From Frondihabitans sp. PAMC 28766 (GTDB lineage: Bacteria; Actinomycetota; Actinomycetes; Actinomycetales; Microbacteriaceae): a DNA stretch of 64,000 nt. The translations under genes and the position numbers were made by a program. Location: NCBI RefSeq assembly GCF_001577365.1, contig NZ_CP014513.1:1922001-1986000 (forward strand), given 5' to 3'. The notes beneath the pieces were generated by a model. The model had not been told where the DNA came from, ran no database searches, and saw nothing but the letters and a program-made list of their open reading frames with translations. Below are positions 1 to 8,708 of this stretch, one piece after another (the first letter of the stretch is position 1; each line of letters starts with the position of its first letter).

Positions 1-260
1 GCGACGAGCGTCTCAGGCTGGGCAGCAGCCAGGACGAGGTGGCCAACCTCGCCGGCATGAACGTGTCGAACTACGGCAAGATCGAGCGCGGCATCGGCAA
101 CCCCGTGCTCGTCACCATCGTGCGACTGGCCGTCGTGCTCGGCATCGACCCGGCCGTGCTCGTGGCCGGCCTGGGCGCCGAGCACCTGCCGGCCGACCAG
201 CGCCCGTTCACCGTGGCCGAGTTCGTGAGCGAGCGGGCCAAACGGCAGCGCCAGCACTAG
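1..260 (+). CDS. XRE-family HTH regulator, 5' truncated by window edge
   Basis: Only the C-terminal part is in the window. The reading frame is open from base 3 and reads through a helix-turn-helix of the Cro/C1 (XRE) type: the stretch SSQDEVANLAGMNVSNYGKI is the usual recognition-helix region, followed by a conserved ERG.GNP..VTIVRLA segment. After the HTH there are only about 35 residues, so this is a small single-domain DNA-binding protein. The internal GTG at base 39 is not a credible start, because the HTH begins before it. The target cannot be inferred. Its TAG stop overlaps the stop of the convergent gene on the other strand. Confidence 0.8.
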   Translation, partial: DERLRLGSSQDEVANLAGMNVSNYGKIERGIGNPVLVTIVRLAVVLGIDPAVLVAGLGAEHLPADQRPFTVAEFVSERAKRQRQH

Positions 261-538
261 AAGCTGACGCGCCACAAGAATTCGTCACCGTCGGGCCGGA
301 ACCACCGCAGCACGACGACCGACTCACGCTCGAGGTCAGGGCCGACGAGTGTGAGTGTGACCGATTCTCCGGCGCCCAGCAAGGGAATGTGCATCGGCTC
401 AAGATGGCCGTCGCCGACGAGGGTGGCACGAAGGCCGCGGAGGGTCTCGTCGCCCACGTTGCACACGCGGTAGAGGTGCGGGGCGTCGTCGCGATCGATC
501 CAGAGGGGGACGGGGTAGGCGGGAGGTCGGCTGCTCAT
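257..538 (-). CDS. hypothetical protein
   Basis: A 93-residue protein starting at ATG 538; a GTG three codons upstream at 547 is the alternative. I do not recognise the family. The sequence is a plausible small beta-rich domain, with segments such as LYRVCNVGDETL and VTLTLVGPDLERES, and has no signal peptide or membrane segment. Its composition looks like a real protein rather than a shadow frame. The stop overlaps the stop of the convergent XRE gene by a few bases, a compact tail-to-tail arrangement that supports both ends. Confidence 0.5.
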   Translation of the reverse strand: MSSRPPAYPVPLWIDRDDAPHLYRVCNVGDETLRGLRATLVGDGHLEPMHIPLLGAGESVTLTLVGPDLERESVVVLRWFRPDGDEFLWRVSF

Positions 539-645
539 GGCCGTCACTCTAGGAGCACCGTCCGACGCGGCAGCTCCGTCGAAGGCCTCGACGACGGAGC
601 CCGGTGCATAACTTCGCGAGATGCCCCGATTGTGCAGAACCGGCG

Positions 646-1527
646 TCAGTTCTTGCGTCGGCCGCCCTTCACCGGGCCCTCGTCGAGCTCGGGCAGGAAG
701 GTGGCCGGCGGCGGCCCGAACGCCGACCGAGAGCTGGTCACGACTTTGCGCCCCAGTGTGTGATTGCCGACGCCGCCGATGACTGCGCCGATGCCGAACG
801 GGATGGCCCGACCGACGACACTCGTCGCCTGCGACCGGACGAAGCGCTTCACGAACTGCTTGCGCACCAGATCGGACATGCCCGACATGGCCGCCTTCGG
901 CATCTGCTTCGCCACGAGGTCGCCCCAGAAGGCCGAGCGCACGGGGCCGCTGCCGATCGCCTCGCCGGCGAGCTGCTTGACGAGGGCGGCACCCGGGCCG
1001 CCCAGCATCATCGCCATGACCAGCGTGCGGGCGCGCTCGGGGTCGGTGACGGCGATGCCGTGCACCTCGGTGACCGCCTGAGCGTAGAGGGCGCTCGTCT
1101 CGAGGAAGTAGGCGGTCTCAGCCCCCGACAGCGCCAGGGAGACCGCGATACCCACGCCCGGGATCACAGCGCTGGCGCCGACTGCGGCCCCGCCCGTCGT
1201 CACGGCGGCCAGGTACTCCTTCTCGAGGGTGCGGAGGATCTGCGCGGGCGAGTAGTCGGGGTGCCGCCGACGCAGTTGGCGCACGTGCGCCACGACGACG
1301 GGGTGCTGCACGGCGAGCACCCGGTTGAGGCTGCGCTGCCAGCGAGGGCTGTCGATGTCCGTCTCGAGCGACATGCCGACCTCGCGGAGCGCCTCGCCCT
1401 GGATGGGCACAGCTCGCTCGAGCGGGTTGGGGGCCTGCCAGTCGGCGCCGGCCGAGGTCTCGAGATCGGTGGAGGAGGTGGGCCGGGAGTCGGGGGTGAC
1501 TTCGCCCCTTTGCTTGTCGCGTCGCAT
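646..1527 (-). CDS. hypothetical protein with glycine-rich hydrophobic segments
   Basis: About 293 residues from the ATG at 1527; the frame stays open upstream but that part is Arg/Pro-rich and overlaps the preceding wzt gene. The N-terminal third is charged (WQRSLNRVLAVQHPVVVAHV). The middle has two glycine/alanine-rich hydrophobic stretches that could insert in a membrane or pack as helical hairpins, and a third (GRAIPFGIGAVIGG) lies near the C-terminus. The pattern is loosely like EcsC-type proteins, but I would not assign that. It lies 10 bp after wzt on the same strand and may be the last gene of the nucleotidyltransferase-wzm-wzt operon. Confidence 0.6.
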   Translation of the reverse strand: MRRDKQRGEVTPDSRPTSSTDLETSAGADWQAPNPLERAVPIQGEALREVGMSLETDIDSPRWQRSLNRVLAVQHPVVVAHVRQLRRRHPDYSPAQILRTLEKEYLAAVTTGGAAVGASAVIPGVGIAVSLALSGAETAYFLETSALYAQAVTEVHGIAVTDPERARTLVMAMMLGGPGAALVKQLAGEAIGSGPVRSAFWGDLVAKQMPKAAMSGMSDLVRKQFVKRFVRSQATSVVGRAIPFGIGAVIGGVGNHTLGRKVVTSSRSAFGPPPATFLPELDEGPVKGGRRKN

Positions 1528-1537
1528 CCTGCGGACT

Positions 1538-2392
1538 CTACGCTCGGGCGGTGGGAGCCTTCTGGGGTGCCGCCGCTGCACGAGTCGGTGAAGCGGCCTC
1601 GGCCGCCGCTGCCTCTTTCTCGGCCTTCGCCCGGGCCTTGGCGGCGGCGCGCTCGTCGGCGTCGGCGTTGTACCGGTCGAGGGCCTCGTCGATGGGGCCG
1701 TCGAACTGCAGGCCGCCCTGCTCGAGATAGAGGCCTCGCGTGCAGAAGCGACGCAGGTCTTTCTCGTTGTGAGACACGAAGAACAGCGTGCGCCCCGAGG
1801 CGAGCATCTCTTCGATGCGCTCGTAGCACTTCTCTTTGAAGGCGCGGTCGCCGACGGCGAGCACCTCGTCGACCAGGATGATCGGCTCGTCGAGGCGAGC
1901 GATGACGGCGAAGGCGATACGGACCTTCATGCCGCTCGAGAGGTGCTTGTACGGGGTGTCGACGAATTTGCCAATCTCGGCGAACTCGATGATCTCGTCG
2001 AACGCCTCGTCGATCTCGTCTTTCTGCATGCCGTGGAGGCCCGCGGTCAGGTAGACGTTGTCGCGGACACTGAGGTCGCTGACGAAGCCGCCGGTGATCT
2101 CGATCAGCGGGGCGACGCCCTCGTGCACCTCGACCTTGCCCTCGTCGGGCAGGATCACCTCGGCGACGAGCTTGAGGAGGGTCGACTTGCCTTGGCCGTT
2201 GCGGCCGACGACGCCGATGGACTCACCCCTGTGGACGTCGAAGGTGACATCGCGGAGGGCCCAGAAATCGCCGGGCCTCGATCGCCGGGACGAGTCGGAG
2301 AACAGGTCTTTAAAGGATCGGCGGGCGCTCTTGTTGCGCCGGAACTTGATGCCGGCGTGCTCGACGCGGATGACGGGGGGTTCGGCGGCCAT
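1538..2392 (-). CDS. wzt: polysaccharide/teichoic acid ABC exporter, ATP-binding subunit (Wzt/TagH type)
   Basis: ATPase that powers export of a lipid-linked cell-surface polysaccharide through the partner permease encoded just upstream. Of 284 residues, the ABC domain covers about 8-245: Walker A GRNGQGKST at 63-71, signature LSSGM at 151-155 and Walker B ILVDEV near 172-177. The insert before Walker A (KSARRSFKDLF) is typical of the Wzt/TagH family. The C-terminus is an Ala/Lys-rich tail of about 40 residues rather than the carbohydrate-binding Wzt_C domain, so this is the short TagH-like form. Its ATG overlaps the permease TGA by one base (TGATG), which implies translational coupling. Confidence 0.9.
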   Translation of the reverse strand: MAAEPPVIRVEHAGIKFRRNKSARRSFKDLFSDSSRRSRPGDFWALRDVTFDVHRGESIGVVGRNGQGKSTLLKLVAEVILPDEGKVEVHEGVAPLIEITGGFVSDLSVRDNVYLTAGLHGMQKDEIDEAFDEIIEFAEIGKFVDTPYKHLSSGMKVRIAFAVIARLDEPIILVDEVLAVGDRAFKEKCYERIEEMLASGRTLFFVSHNEKDLRRFCTRGLYLEQGGLQFDGPIDEALDRYNADADERAAAKARAKAEKEAAAAEAASPTRAAAAPQKAPTARA

Positions 2393-3204
2393 CAGATCTC
2401 TTTCAACACGGCTCGTTCGCACAGCCGGAACACGAGCATGCCGATGCCGAGGATCACGAAACACATGATCGCACCGACCACGGCCTCGTACTTGATCAGC
2501 TGGTTGGGGAAGAACGCCGCGCGGTAGATGCCGAAGATGCCGCTCAGCGGGTTGAACGCGAAGATGTGCCCCACGTCTTTCGGCAGGCTCTTGGTGCTGT
2601 AGACGATGGGCGACGCGTAGAACAGGAAGCGCAGGATCAACCGCGTGGCGCGTTCGAGATCGCGGAAGAACACGACGAGAGGCGCGATGATCAGGCTGAT
2701 GCCCGTGATCAGGACCGTCTGGAGGACGACGGCGATCGGGAACAGCACCACCTGCCAGTGCAGCTGCGCGTGAGTCGCGATGGCGAAGAACGCCAGCACG
2801 GGGATGCTGAAGAGGAACTCGATCCCCTTCGAGGCGACCACGCGGTTGATCCACACGGAGCGGGGGATCTTCGTCGACCGGACCAGCTTCGCGTCGCTGA
2901 GGAACGCCTTGGTGCTGTCGGAGACGGAGCCGTTGAACCACTGCCAGGCCAGCAAGCCGCTGAGGAGGAAGACGATGTACGGCTCTTCGCCGACGTCGCG
3001 ATGGAAGACCTTCGTGAAGACGAAGTAGTAGATGCCCGACATCAGCAGCGGATCGAGAACGGACCACAGGTAGCCCAGCACGCTCGTCGAATAGCGGACC
3101 TTCAGATCGCGCTTGGTCAGAAGCCACAGCACCTGGCGGTAGCGCGCAAAGCCCGTCGCCCTCTCGGGAACGATGAGCGGCGCTCTCTCGAATGTTGCAG
3201 TCAC
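2392..3204 (-). CDS. wzm: polysaccharide/teichoic acid ABC exporter, permease subunit (Wzm/TagG type)
   Basis: Integral membrane half of an ABC-2 exporter for polysaccharides, 270 residues with about six hydrophobic helices. Family hallmarks are the N-terminal amphipathic stretch FARYRQVLWLLTKRDLKVRY, then LGYLWSVLDPLL, and the C-terminal FYASPIVYS...FNPLSGI...R motif shared by Wzm, TagG and KpsM relatives. The start is GTG 3204 with an AGGA-like site just upstream, since no ATG fits the conserved N-terminus. It is followed by wzt with a one-base overlap and preceded 59 bp upstream by a nucleotidyltransferase gene. No polymer-building glycosyltransferase lies alongside, so the exported polymer is not defined here. 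Confidence 0.9.
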   Translation of the reverse strand: MTATFERAPLIVPERATGFARYRQVLWLLTKRDLKVRYSTSVLGYLWSVLDPLLMSGIYYFVFTKVFHRDVGEEPYIVFLLSGLLAWQWFNGSVSDSTKAFLSDAKLVRSTKIPRSVWINRVVASKGIEFLFSIPVLAFFAIATHAQLHWQVVLFPIAVVLQTVLITGISLIIAPLVVFFRDLERATRLILRFLFYASPIVYSTKSLPKDVGHIFAFNPLSGIFGIYRAAFFPNQLIKYEAVVGAIMCFVILGIGMLVFRLCERAVLKEI

Positions 3205-3263
3205 GGGGTCCTCGTCGGTTGCGGAGGACACCGGCCTCGTCGCGTCAGACGGAGCGGCAGGCC

Positions 3264-3956
3264 TCAGACGAAGAGGTTGGCGCGCTCGAGATCTTCGGCG
3301 AAGTCGACCTCGACGGCGTAGAGGTCGGAGATGTCCACCGGCACGAAGCGTAGACCATTCTGCTCGATGCCCAGCTCGATGCCGCGCTCGAAGTAGTCCT
3401 GGTTGTCGACGCGACCGAGCTGGCGCACGAGCTGCGCCTTGTCGGCCTTCGAGACGAAGTTGATTCCCACGGCCTCGCCGAGGCCGTTCTTGACCTGCTT
3501 GGAGAGCTCGTCGATGAAGCCCTCGGCGTCGACGGTGTACTTGACCTCTTCGTCGGAGACGCTGGAGGTGTTGACCGACACGAACGACTGCTCGGAAGCG
3601 ATGAAGGGGGCGGCGCGTTTGAGGGCGGCAGGATCGAAGACGACGTCGCCGTTCATCCACAGCACGCCGCTCGAGCCCGTCGCCTTGAGCGCGCGCATAA
3701 GGCTCTTCGAGGTGTTGGTCTGGTCGTACTTCTCGTTGTAGACGAAGCTCGCCGTCGGGAAGGCCTCGACGATGTGCTCGTACTTGTAGCCCACGACCAC
3801 CGTGATCTTGACGTCGGCACCGAACGCGGCACGGATGTTCTCCATCTGCTGCTGCATGATGCTGCGGCCGTCGGCCAGCTCGGTCAGGCACTTGGGCAGC
3901 GAACGCCCCAGGCGAGTGCCCATGCCGGCGGCCAGGATCACGATTTGGGTGCTCAC
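3264..3956 (-). CDS. NTP-transferase family nucleotidyltransferase (LicC/sugar-phosphate type)
   Basis: A 230-residue single-domain nucleotidyltransferase that would activate a sugar phosphate, polyol phosphate or phosphocholine with an NTP for incorporation into a surface polymer. The N-terminal signature ILAAGMGTRLGRSLPKCL is the nucleotide-binding loop with catalytic Arg and Lys. WMNGDVVFD near residue 100 and VDFAEDLERA near the C-terminus give the metal-binding acidic residues. It heads the minus-strand group with wzm and wzt, so it probably supplies a precursor for the exported polymer. The substrate cannot be fixed from sequence. The upstream region carries three tandem 17-bp repeats that may be regulatory. 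Confidence 0.85.
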   Translation of the reverse strand: MSTQIVILAAGMGTRLGRSLPKCLTELADGRSIMQQQMENIRAAFGADVKITVVVGYKYEHIVEAFPTASFVYNEKYDQTNTSKSLMRALKATGSSGVLWMNGDVVFDPAALKRAAPFIASEQSFVSVNTSSVSDEEVKYTVDAEGFIDELSKQVKNGLGEAVGINFVSKADKAQLVRQLGRVDNQDYFERGIELGIEQNGLRFVPVDISDLYAVEVDFAEDLERANLFV

Positions 3957-3983
3957 AGATTTCTCCTCAGGTGGTGCCTCGGT

Positions 3984-4034
3984 GATGTCAGTCGTTCACT
4001 GGTGTCAATTGTTCACTGATGTCAGATGGTCACT
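3984..4034. repeat. three tandem 17-bp imperfect repeats upstream of the nucleotidyltransferase
   Basis: The units run 3984-4000, 4001-4017 and 4018-4034 and share the pattern GRTGTCA...KTCACT. They sit 28-78 bp upstream of the nucleotidyltransferase ATG, in the gap between that gene and the divergent ABC gene at 4321. Direct repeats phased at 17 bp in a promoter or leader could be regulator-binding sites. The rest of the gap (3957-4320) shows no gene. It does contain a 6-bp hairpin at 4132-4146 (CCCCCG, loop AAC, CGGGGG). Confidence 0.75.
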
Positions 4035-4320
4035 GCGGCGCCCACCGTCTTCGTCAATCGGAGGCCACCAGGTGTTCACCGGGCGTTTCGAGTTTCGGAC
4101 ACGTCACTGTGCTCCCACAGCCTACCCGTTGCCCCCGAACCGGGGGACGGATCCTCAGCTAGTCGTTGTCTTTTCGTGACCTCGTCTTAGCCGTTTCTGG
4201 GAGCCCGTGCGACCTGATTCGGGCCAAGGCGTCACCGCAGCTGCGCTGGCACGACCGCCGAAATGACGTCCGTCGCGAAGTCACCAACGGTTCGGAGCGG
4301 GCGGTTGCTACGGTTGGTCG

Positions 4321-6732
4321 ATGGCCGGCGGCGAGGACGACGCGACGAAAGACGAAGTGCTGGGCGAGAGCGCGCACGAGGGGACACAGGGGGACCGAGT
4401 GAGCGACATCGACACCGGCGAGAACACCGCGTCGGGCGAGCCGGATGGCGCCGACGCGGCCCCGGCGCAGGCGCCGCGAGCGACCTCGACCCGGGCGCCC
4501 CGAGCAGCTGCTGGCGCCCCTGCTCGAACGCCGTCAGCGCGCCGCAAGCCAGCCGCGGGCAGTGCCGCGCGGGCGACGTCCGCGGCGCGATCGGCAGAAG
4601 CCGCGAAGGCCGCGGCCGACGAGATCGAAGCGACCGACGACGCCGGCGCCGTCGACCCCGCAGTCGCCGACAGCGCCGCTCCTGCGCCACGGGCGAACCG
4701 GGCGTCGGCCAGACGTCCCGCTGCCAATCGGGGTACATCGGGGGGTGCCGCGACGACGGGCGCCTCCGCGAAGGCGACCGGCGCTGCGAAGGCGACCAGT
4801 GCTGCGAAGGCGACCGGCGCTGCCAAGGCGACCGGCGCTGCCAAGACGACAGGGGTCGGGCGGGCCAACGCTGCGAAGACGGCCGGCGCTCCGAAGACGA
4901 CTGCTGCCAAGGCCGCCGCCGCGAAGACCGCCGCGGGCGAGACGGGTGCCGCCGGGGAGGCCGTCGCCGCCGGGGAAACCGCCGCCTCGGCCGCGGCCGA
5001 GAAGCCCGTCGAGTCCGCGCCGGTCACGGCAGCGAAGCTGCCGGCGCGCACGCCGCGTACCGCGCCGACGACTCGCCGGCGCACTTCGCCGGGGGCTGCG
5101 GGCCGCACCTCTGCGTTGCGGAACGCCGCGTCGTCGCCTCCCTCCGGCCCTGCTGCCGCCGTTGAGCGGCCAGACGAAGCCGCTTCGCATGCGACGACGA
5201 CCCAGCCGGACGAGGCCGCTGTCGAAAAAACCGCGCCCGAAAAGACATCGCCCGTGAGCACCGCGCCCGAAGCCACGAAGCCCGACGGAAGCTCGCCGAC
5301 CGGTGCGGTTGCGGATGCACCCGCAGAGGCGATCGCCTCCGACGTCTCATCGACGCGCGACGCGACGTCGACCGACGAAGCCGCCGCGACCACCGAGTCC
5401 GCGCCGGGCAGAACCCGTGACACCGGTGCGCCGGCCGGGCCTGCCGGGCCGGACGGCCCGGAGGCGCCCGGCGACCAGCTCGGCGGGGGCTCCGAGCCCC
5501 GGGCAGCGTCACCTGCCGCGGCCGACGTCTCGGAGCGGAGCGGCATCGAAGCCTCGACCGGCACCGCAGCCGACGAACCCGACGAACCGGTCGGGCCCTC
5601 GGCCGCGGGTGCAGCGGTCGCCTCCACGGCCGGCCGGCTGTCGTCGATGCTGCGCTCGGCGCGCACCCGCGTGAAAGAACGCCTGGACGACGCTCGTGCC
5701 ACACAGAAACCTGACGCACCGTCGCCCGCCGCGCCTCCCGCCTCGGTGGCCCCTGCCGTATCGGCCGACACGGTCCTACCGGGGGCCGACCCCGACCCGA
5801 TCCTCGTGCCCGAAGTCGTCGAGCCCGCGGCGGAGGCCGAGGCCGTCGTCGAAACCGAGGCAGCACCAGGGCCGGAGGCAGCACACGAGCCGGCGGCAGA
5901 GGTTGACCGGGAACCCGTGCGCACACCGGCCCGTGTGACCGCCCGCACCGCGCCCGACGCGAACGCACCGGTGGTGCTCTCGCTCTCGGGACTCGTCAAG
6001 CGGTACGGCACGAAGGTCGCCGTCGAAGACGTCGACCTCGAGGTGCGCGCCGGGTCGTTCTACGGCATCGTCGGCCCGAACGGCGCGGGCAAGACCACCA
6101 CCCTCTCGATCGCGACCGGGCTGCTGCGCCCGGATGCCGGCACCGTCACGATCCTGGGCACCGACGTGTGGAGCCCGACCGAGGCGGCGAAGGCCAAGCG
6201 CTCTCTCGGCGTCCTGCCCGACCGCCTGCGGCTGTTCGACCGCCTGACGGGCGCGCAGTTCCTCTACTACGCCGGAACCCTGCGCGGCCTTGACGGGGCA
6301 ACCGCACGCAAACGCTCGGCCGACCTCGCCGACGCGTTCGGGCTGCACGACGCGCTCGGGCGCCTCGTGGGCGACTACTCCGTCGGCATGACCAAGAAGG
6401 TCGCGCTGGCCGCGGCGATCATCCACTCGCCTCGCGTGCTGATCCTCGACGAGCCGTTCGAATCGGTCGACCCGGTGTCGGCGGCGACCGTGACCGAGAT
6501 CCTGCAGCGCTACGTGCGCGGTGGCGGCACCGTGCTCTTGTCGAGCCACAGCATGGACCTCGTCGAGCGGATCTGCGACAACGTCGCGGTGATCGTCGAC
6601 GGGCACGTGCTGGCGTCCGGCACGGTGGACGAAGTGCGCGGCGGGCGATCGCTGCAAGAGCGCTTCATCGAGCTGGCCGGCGGGGGAGCCGCGACGGAGG
6701 GGATGGAATGGCTGCACAGCTTCTCCGACTGA
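4321..6732 (+). CDS. ABC transporter ATP-binding protein with long Ala/Pro/Lys-rich N-terminal extension
   Basis: An 803-residue protein in two unlike halves. Residues 1 to about 549 are low-complexity, rich in Ala, Pro, Thr, Glu and Lys, presumably disordered, and include six-residue AKATGA-type repeats around 150-180 that resemble histone-H1-like tails. Residues 550-803 are a compact ABC-2-type ATPase: Walker A GPNGAGKTT near 585, an unusual signature YSVGMTKK in place of LSGGQ, Walker B VLILDEPF and an H-loop in LLSSHSMD. The permease gene follows with a 25-bp overlap, so they form one transporter. An initiation point nearer the ATPase cannot be excluded, but the frame and composition are consistent from the ATG at 4321. 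The substrate is unknown. Confidence 0.85.
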   Translation: MAGGEDDATKDEVLGESAHEGTQGDRVSDIDTGENTASGEPDGADAAPAQAPRATSTRAPRAAAGAPARTPSARRKPAAGSAARATSAARSAEAAKAAADEIEATDDAGAVDPAVADSAAPAPRANRASARRPAANRGTSGGAATTGASAKATGAAKATSAAKATGAAKATGAAKTTGVGRANAAKTAGAPKTTAAKAAAAKTAAGETGAAGEAVAAGETAASAAAEKPVESAPVTAAKLPARTPRTAPTTRRRTSPGAAGRTSALRNAASSPPSGPAAAVERPDEAASHATTTQPDEAAVEKTAPEKTSPVSTAPEATKPDGSSPTGAVADAPAEAIASDVSSTRDATSTDEAAATTESAPGRTRDTGAPAGPAGPDGPEAPGDQLGGGSEPRAASPAAADVSERSGIEASTGTAADEPDEPVGPSAAGAAVASTAGRLSSMLRSARTRVKERLDDARATQKPDAPSPAAPPASVAPAVSADTVLPGADPDPILVPEVVEPAAEAEAVVETEAAPGPEAAHEPAAEVDREPVRTPARVTARTAPDANAPVVLSLSGLVKRYGTKVAVEDVDLEVRAGSFYGIVGPNGAGKTTTLSIATGLLRPDAGTVTILGTDVWSPTEAAKAKRSLGVLPDRLRLFDRLTGAQFLYYAGTLRGLDGATARKRSADLADAFGLHDALGRLVGDYSVGMTKKVALAAAIIHSPRVLILDEPFESVDPVSAATVTEILQRYVRGGGTVLLSSHSMDLVERICDNVAVIVDGHVLASGTVDEVRGGRSLQERFIELAGGGAATEGMEWLHSFSD
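4768..4857 (+). repeat. 18-bp in-gene tandem repeats encoding AKATGA units
   Basis: Five consecutive 18-bp units (4768, 4786, 4804, 4822, 4840), the first four nearly identical and the fifth diverged. Each encodes Ala-Lys-Ala-Thr-Gly/Ser-Ala. They lie in the disordered N-terminal extension of the ABC ATPase and keep the frame, so copy number could change without breaking the gene. Confidence 0.85.
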
Positions 6733-8273
6733 GGCTGATGTCGATCGCGAACCTGGTTCGCTTCGGCTTCCGCCCGGCCGTCGGCACGGTGGTCGCCCTC
6801 CTCGTCGTCATCGTCCTGTCGATCGTCGTCTCGTCGCTCGCCAGCGAGCTGCGGGGCGACCCCACCGGCGAGGTCCAGGCGCTCGTCGTCGGCGGGGGCG
6901 CGCTGCTGCTCGTCGCGTTCTTCGTGGGCCCGTTCGCCGCCTCGAAGCCGCCGTGGAGCGACCCGCGGCGCCTCTACGGCTACGGATACACCACCGATCA
7001 GGCAGCCGGCGGGCTCGCGCTGGCCGGTGCGGTGGGCCTGCCCGCTCTCGCGCTCGTGATCCTGGCCATCGGCTACGTGCGGTCGTGGGGCGAGGGCTCC
7101 GGCATCGCCTGGCTCGCGGTGCTCACGGCCGTGATCGCAGGGGTCACCGCTCTGCTGCTCGCCCTCGTCGCCTCGACCCTCAACTCGATGCTGACGACGA
7201 GGCGTTCGCGCGACCTGATGGTCGTGGGCGGCATCGTCGTGGCCCTGCTGCTGATCCCGCTCGTGATCGACCTGGTGCGCGTGCTCCTGCCCGGCGGTTA
7301 CCACGGCCAGGGTGCCGCCGCCGACGCCCTCGCGTGGACCCCGTTCGGCGCCGCCATCGCGCTTCCCGGCCACGCCGTCACGGGCCAGACCGGTCGCGTC
7401 GTCGGCGACCTCGTCATCTCGCTCGTGACCATCGGCGTGCTGTGGTTCATCTGGCGCACCCTCGTCGACCGCGCGCTGCACCAGACCGAGGCCCCCGGCG
7501 TCGCACTGCAGCGCACGGGTCTCGGGTGGTTCGACTTCACGGCGTCGTCGCCTGCCGGTGCGATCGCCGCTCGAAGCCTCACCTACTGGTGGCGCGACGC
7601 GCGGTATCGGTGGTCTCTCGTGATCCTGCCGTTCCTGCCGCTGCTCGTCGTGCCGCTCGGCATCGCCGGCGTCAACTGGGCCACGCTCGCGCTCATCCCG
7701 GTGCCGGTGATGTGCCTGCTCGTCGGCTTCATCCCGCACAACGACGTCGCCTACGACAACACGGCGATCTGGATGCACATCTCGGCGAACACCCCCGGCA
7801 TCGCCGACCGGCTCGGCCGGCTCGCACCGCCCCTGCTGATCGGGCTGCCCATCGCCGCCGTCGGCTCGTTCGTCGCGGTGCTGCTGCATGGCGACGTCGG
7901 CGCCTTCCTGCCCGAGTTCGGCGTGTGCCTCTCGCTGTTGCTGACGGGCCTCGGGCTCGCCGGCATCGTCTCCGCGGCGCTGCCCTACGCGGCCGTGCGC
8001 CCGGGCGACGACCCCTTCAAGCAGCCGCAGGCGACCTCCAGCACGGCCGGCTGGTCGCAGACCATCATGTTCGGCGGGGCCGTCCTGCTGAGCGTGCCCG
8101 CGGGCTGGTTCGCCGTGCGCGCCACGGTCTTCGGGCGTCAGGATCTCGGGGCGTCGGCTTTCTGGGTCGGTCTCGGCATCGGCGTGGTCGTGCTCGTTCT
8201 CGGCACCCTGATCGGCGCGCGCATCTTCTCGCGGCGGGCCCCCGAGCTCTTGGCTTTCGCGCTCCGCACCTGA
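6708..8273 (+). CDS. ABC transporter permease, multi-pass membrane protein
   Basis: A 521-residue integral membrane protein with roughly ten to twelve hydrophobic segments spread along its length (for example VGTVVALLVVIVLSIVVSS near 25-43 and WVGLGIGVVVLVLGTLIGA near the C-terminus). No enzyme motif is visible. It starts at ATG 6708 with a GGAGGGGATGG ribosome site and overlaps the end of the ABC ATPase gene by 25 bp, so the two are translationally coupled partners of one transporter. The size matches permeases of the ABC-2 exporter type. No substrate can be deduced. Confidence 0.8.
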   Translation: MAAQLLRLRLMSIANLVRFGFRPAVGTVVALLVVIVLSIVVSSLASELRGDPTGEVQALVVGGGALLLVAFFVGPFAASKPPWSDPRRLYGYGYTTDQAAGGLALAGAVGLPALALVILAIGYVRSWGEGSGIAWLAVLTAVIAGVTALLLALVASTLNSMLTTRRSRDLMVVGGIVVALLLIPLVIDLVRVLLPGGYHGQGAAADALAWTPFGAAIALPGHAVTGQTGRVVGDLVISLVTIGVLWFIWRTLVDRALHQTEAPGVALQRTGLGWFDFTASSPAGAIAARSLTYWWRDARYRWSLVILPFLPLLVVPLGIAGVNWATLALIPVPVMCLLVGFIPHNDVAYDNTAIWMHISANTPGIADRLGRLAPPLLIGLPIAAVGSFVAVLLHGDVGAFLPEFGVCLSLLLTGLGLAGIVSAALPYAAVRPGDDPFKQPQATSSTAGWSQTIMFGGAVLLSVPAGWFAVRATVFGRQDLGASAFWVGLGIGVVVLVLGTLIGARIFSRRAPELLAFALRT

Positions 8274-8401
8274 GCCGCCCGCTCCGTGTTCTCGAGGCAC
8301 TAGTGCTGGTTCGGCGCGATCCGCATGCGGCGCGTCCGCCGTGAGCGCACTAGGGCAGCGGGGGCTGGGTCCACGACGGAGCGCGGCGTAGCATTGTCGG
8401 C

Positions 8402-8689
8402 ATGAGTGACAGCGGCAGCGACATCGACAGCGGCGGCATGGGCGGCGGCACGGACGTGCTCGACCGCGAGCTCGAGAAGCTCCTCGAAGAGGAGGCCATC
8501 GAGCCGGGCGACCACGAGCGGTTCTCGCACTACGTGCCGAAGAACAAGATCATGGAGTCGGCTCTCACGGGCAAACCCGTCAAGGCGCTGTGCGGCAAGA
8601 AGTGGACCCCGGGTCGCGACCCGGAGAAGTTTCCGGTCTGCCCCGAGTGCAAGGCGATCTACGAGAAGATGAAGCCGGGCGACGAGTAG
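8402..8689 (+). CDS. DUF3039 domain-containing protein
   Basis: A small acidic 95-residue protein of the actinobacterial DUF3039 family, whose function is not established. The N-terminus is Ser/Gly/Asp-rich; the conserved core runs from about residue 38. A His in FSHYVPK, a Cys in ALCGKKW and the pair CPECK look like a zinc-binding set. It is monocistronic between a plus-strand ABC permease and the convergent pncB gene, with only 19 bp to the pncB stop. Confidence 0.85.
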   Translation: MSDSGSDIDSGGMGGGTDVLDRELEKLLEEEAIEPGDHERFSHYVPKNKIMESALTGKPVKALCGKKWTPGRDPEKFPVCPECKAIYEKMKPGDE

Positions 8690-8708
8690 CCTTCAGCACC
8701 CGTCCCGT

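Noticed and set aside
4308..6011. Long antisense open frame of 567 codons opposite the ABC fusion gene
   Set aside because: Its composition is the mirror of the Ala/Pro-rich sense strand, it matches no family, and high GC content makes long antisense frames common.
8274..8401. Small gene between the ABC permease and DUF3039
   Set aside because: No open frame with a ribosome site and protein-like composition was seen; it probably holds only the DUF3039 promoter.
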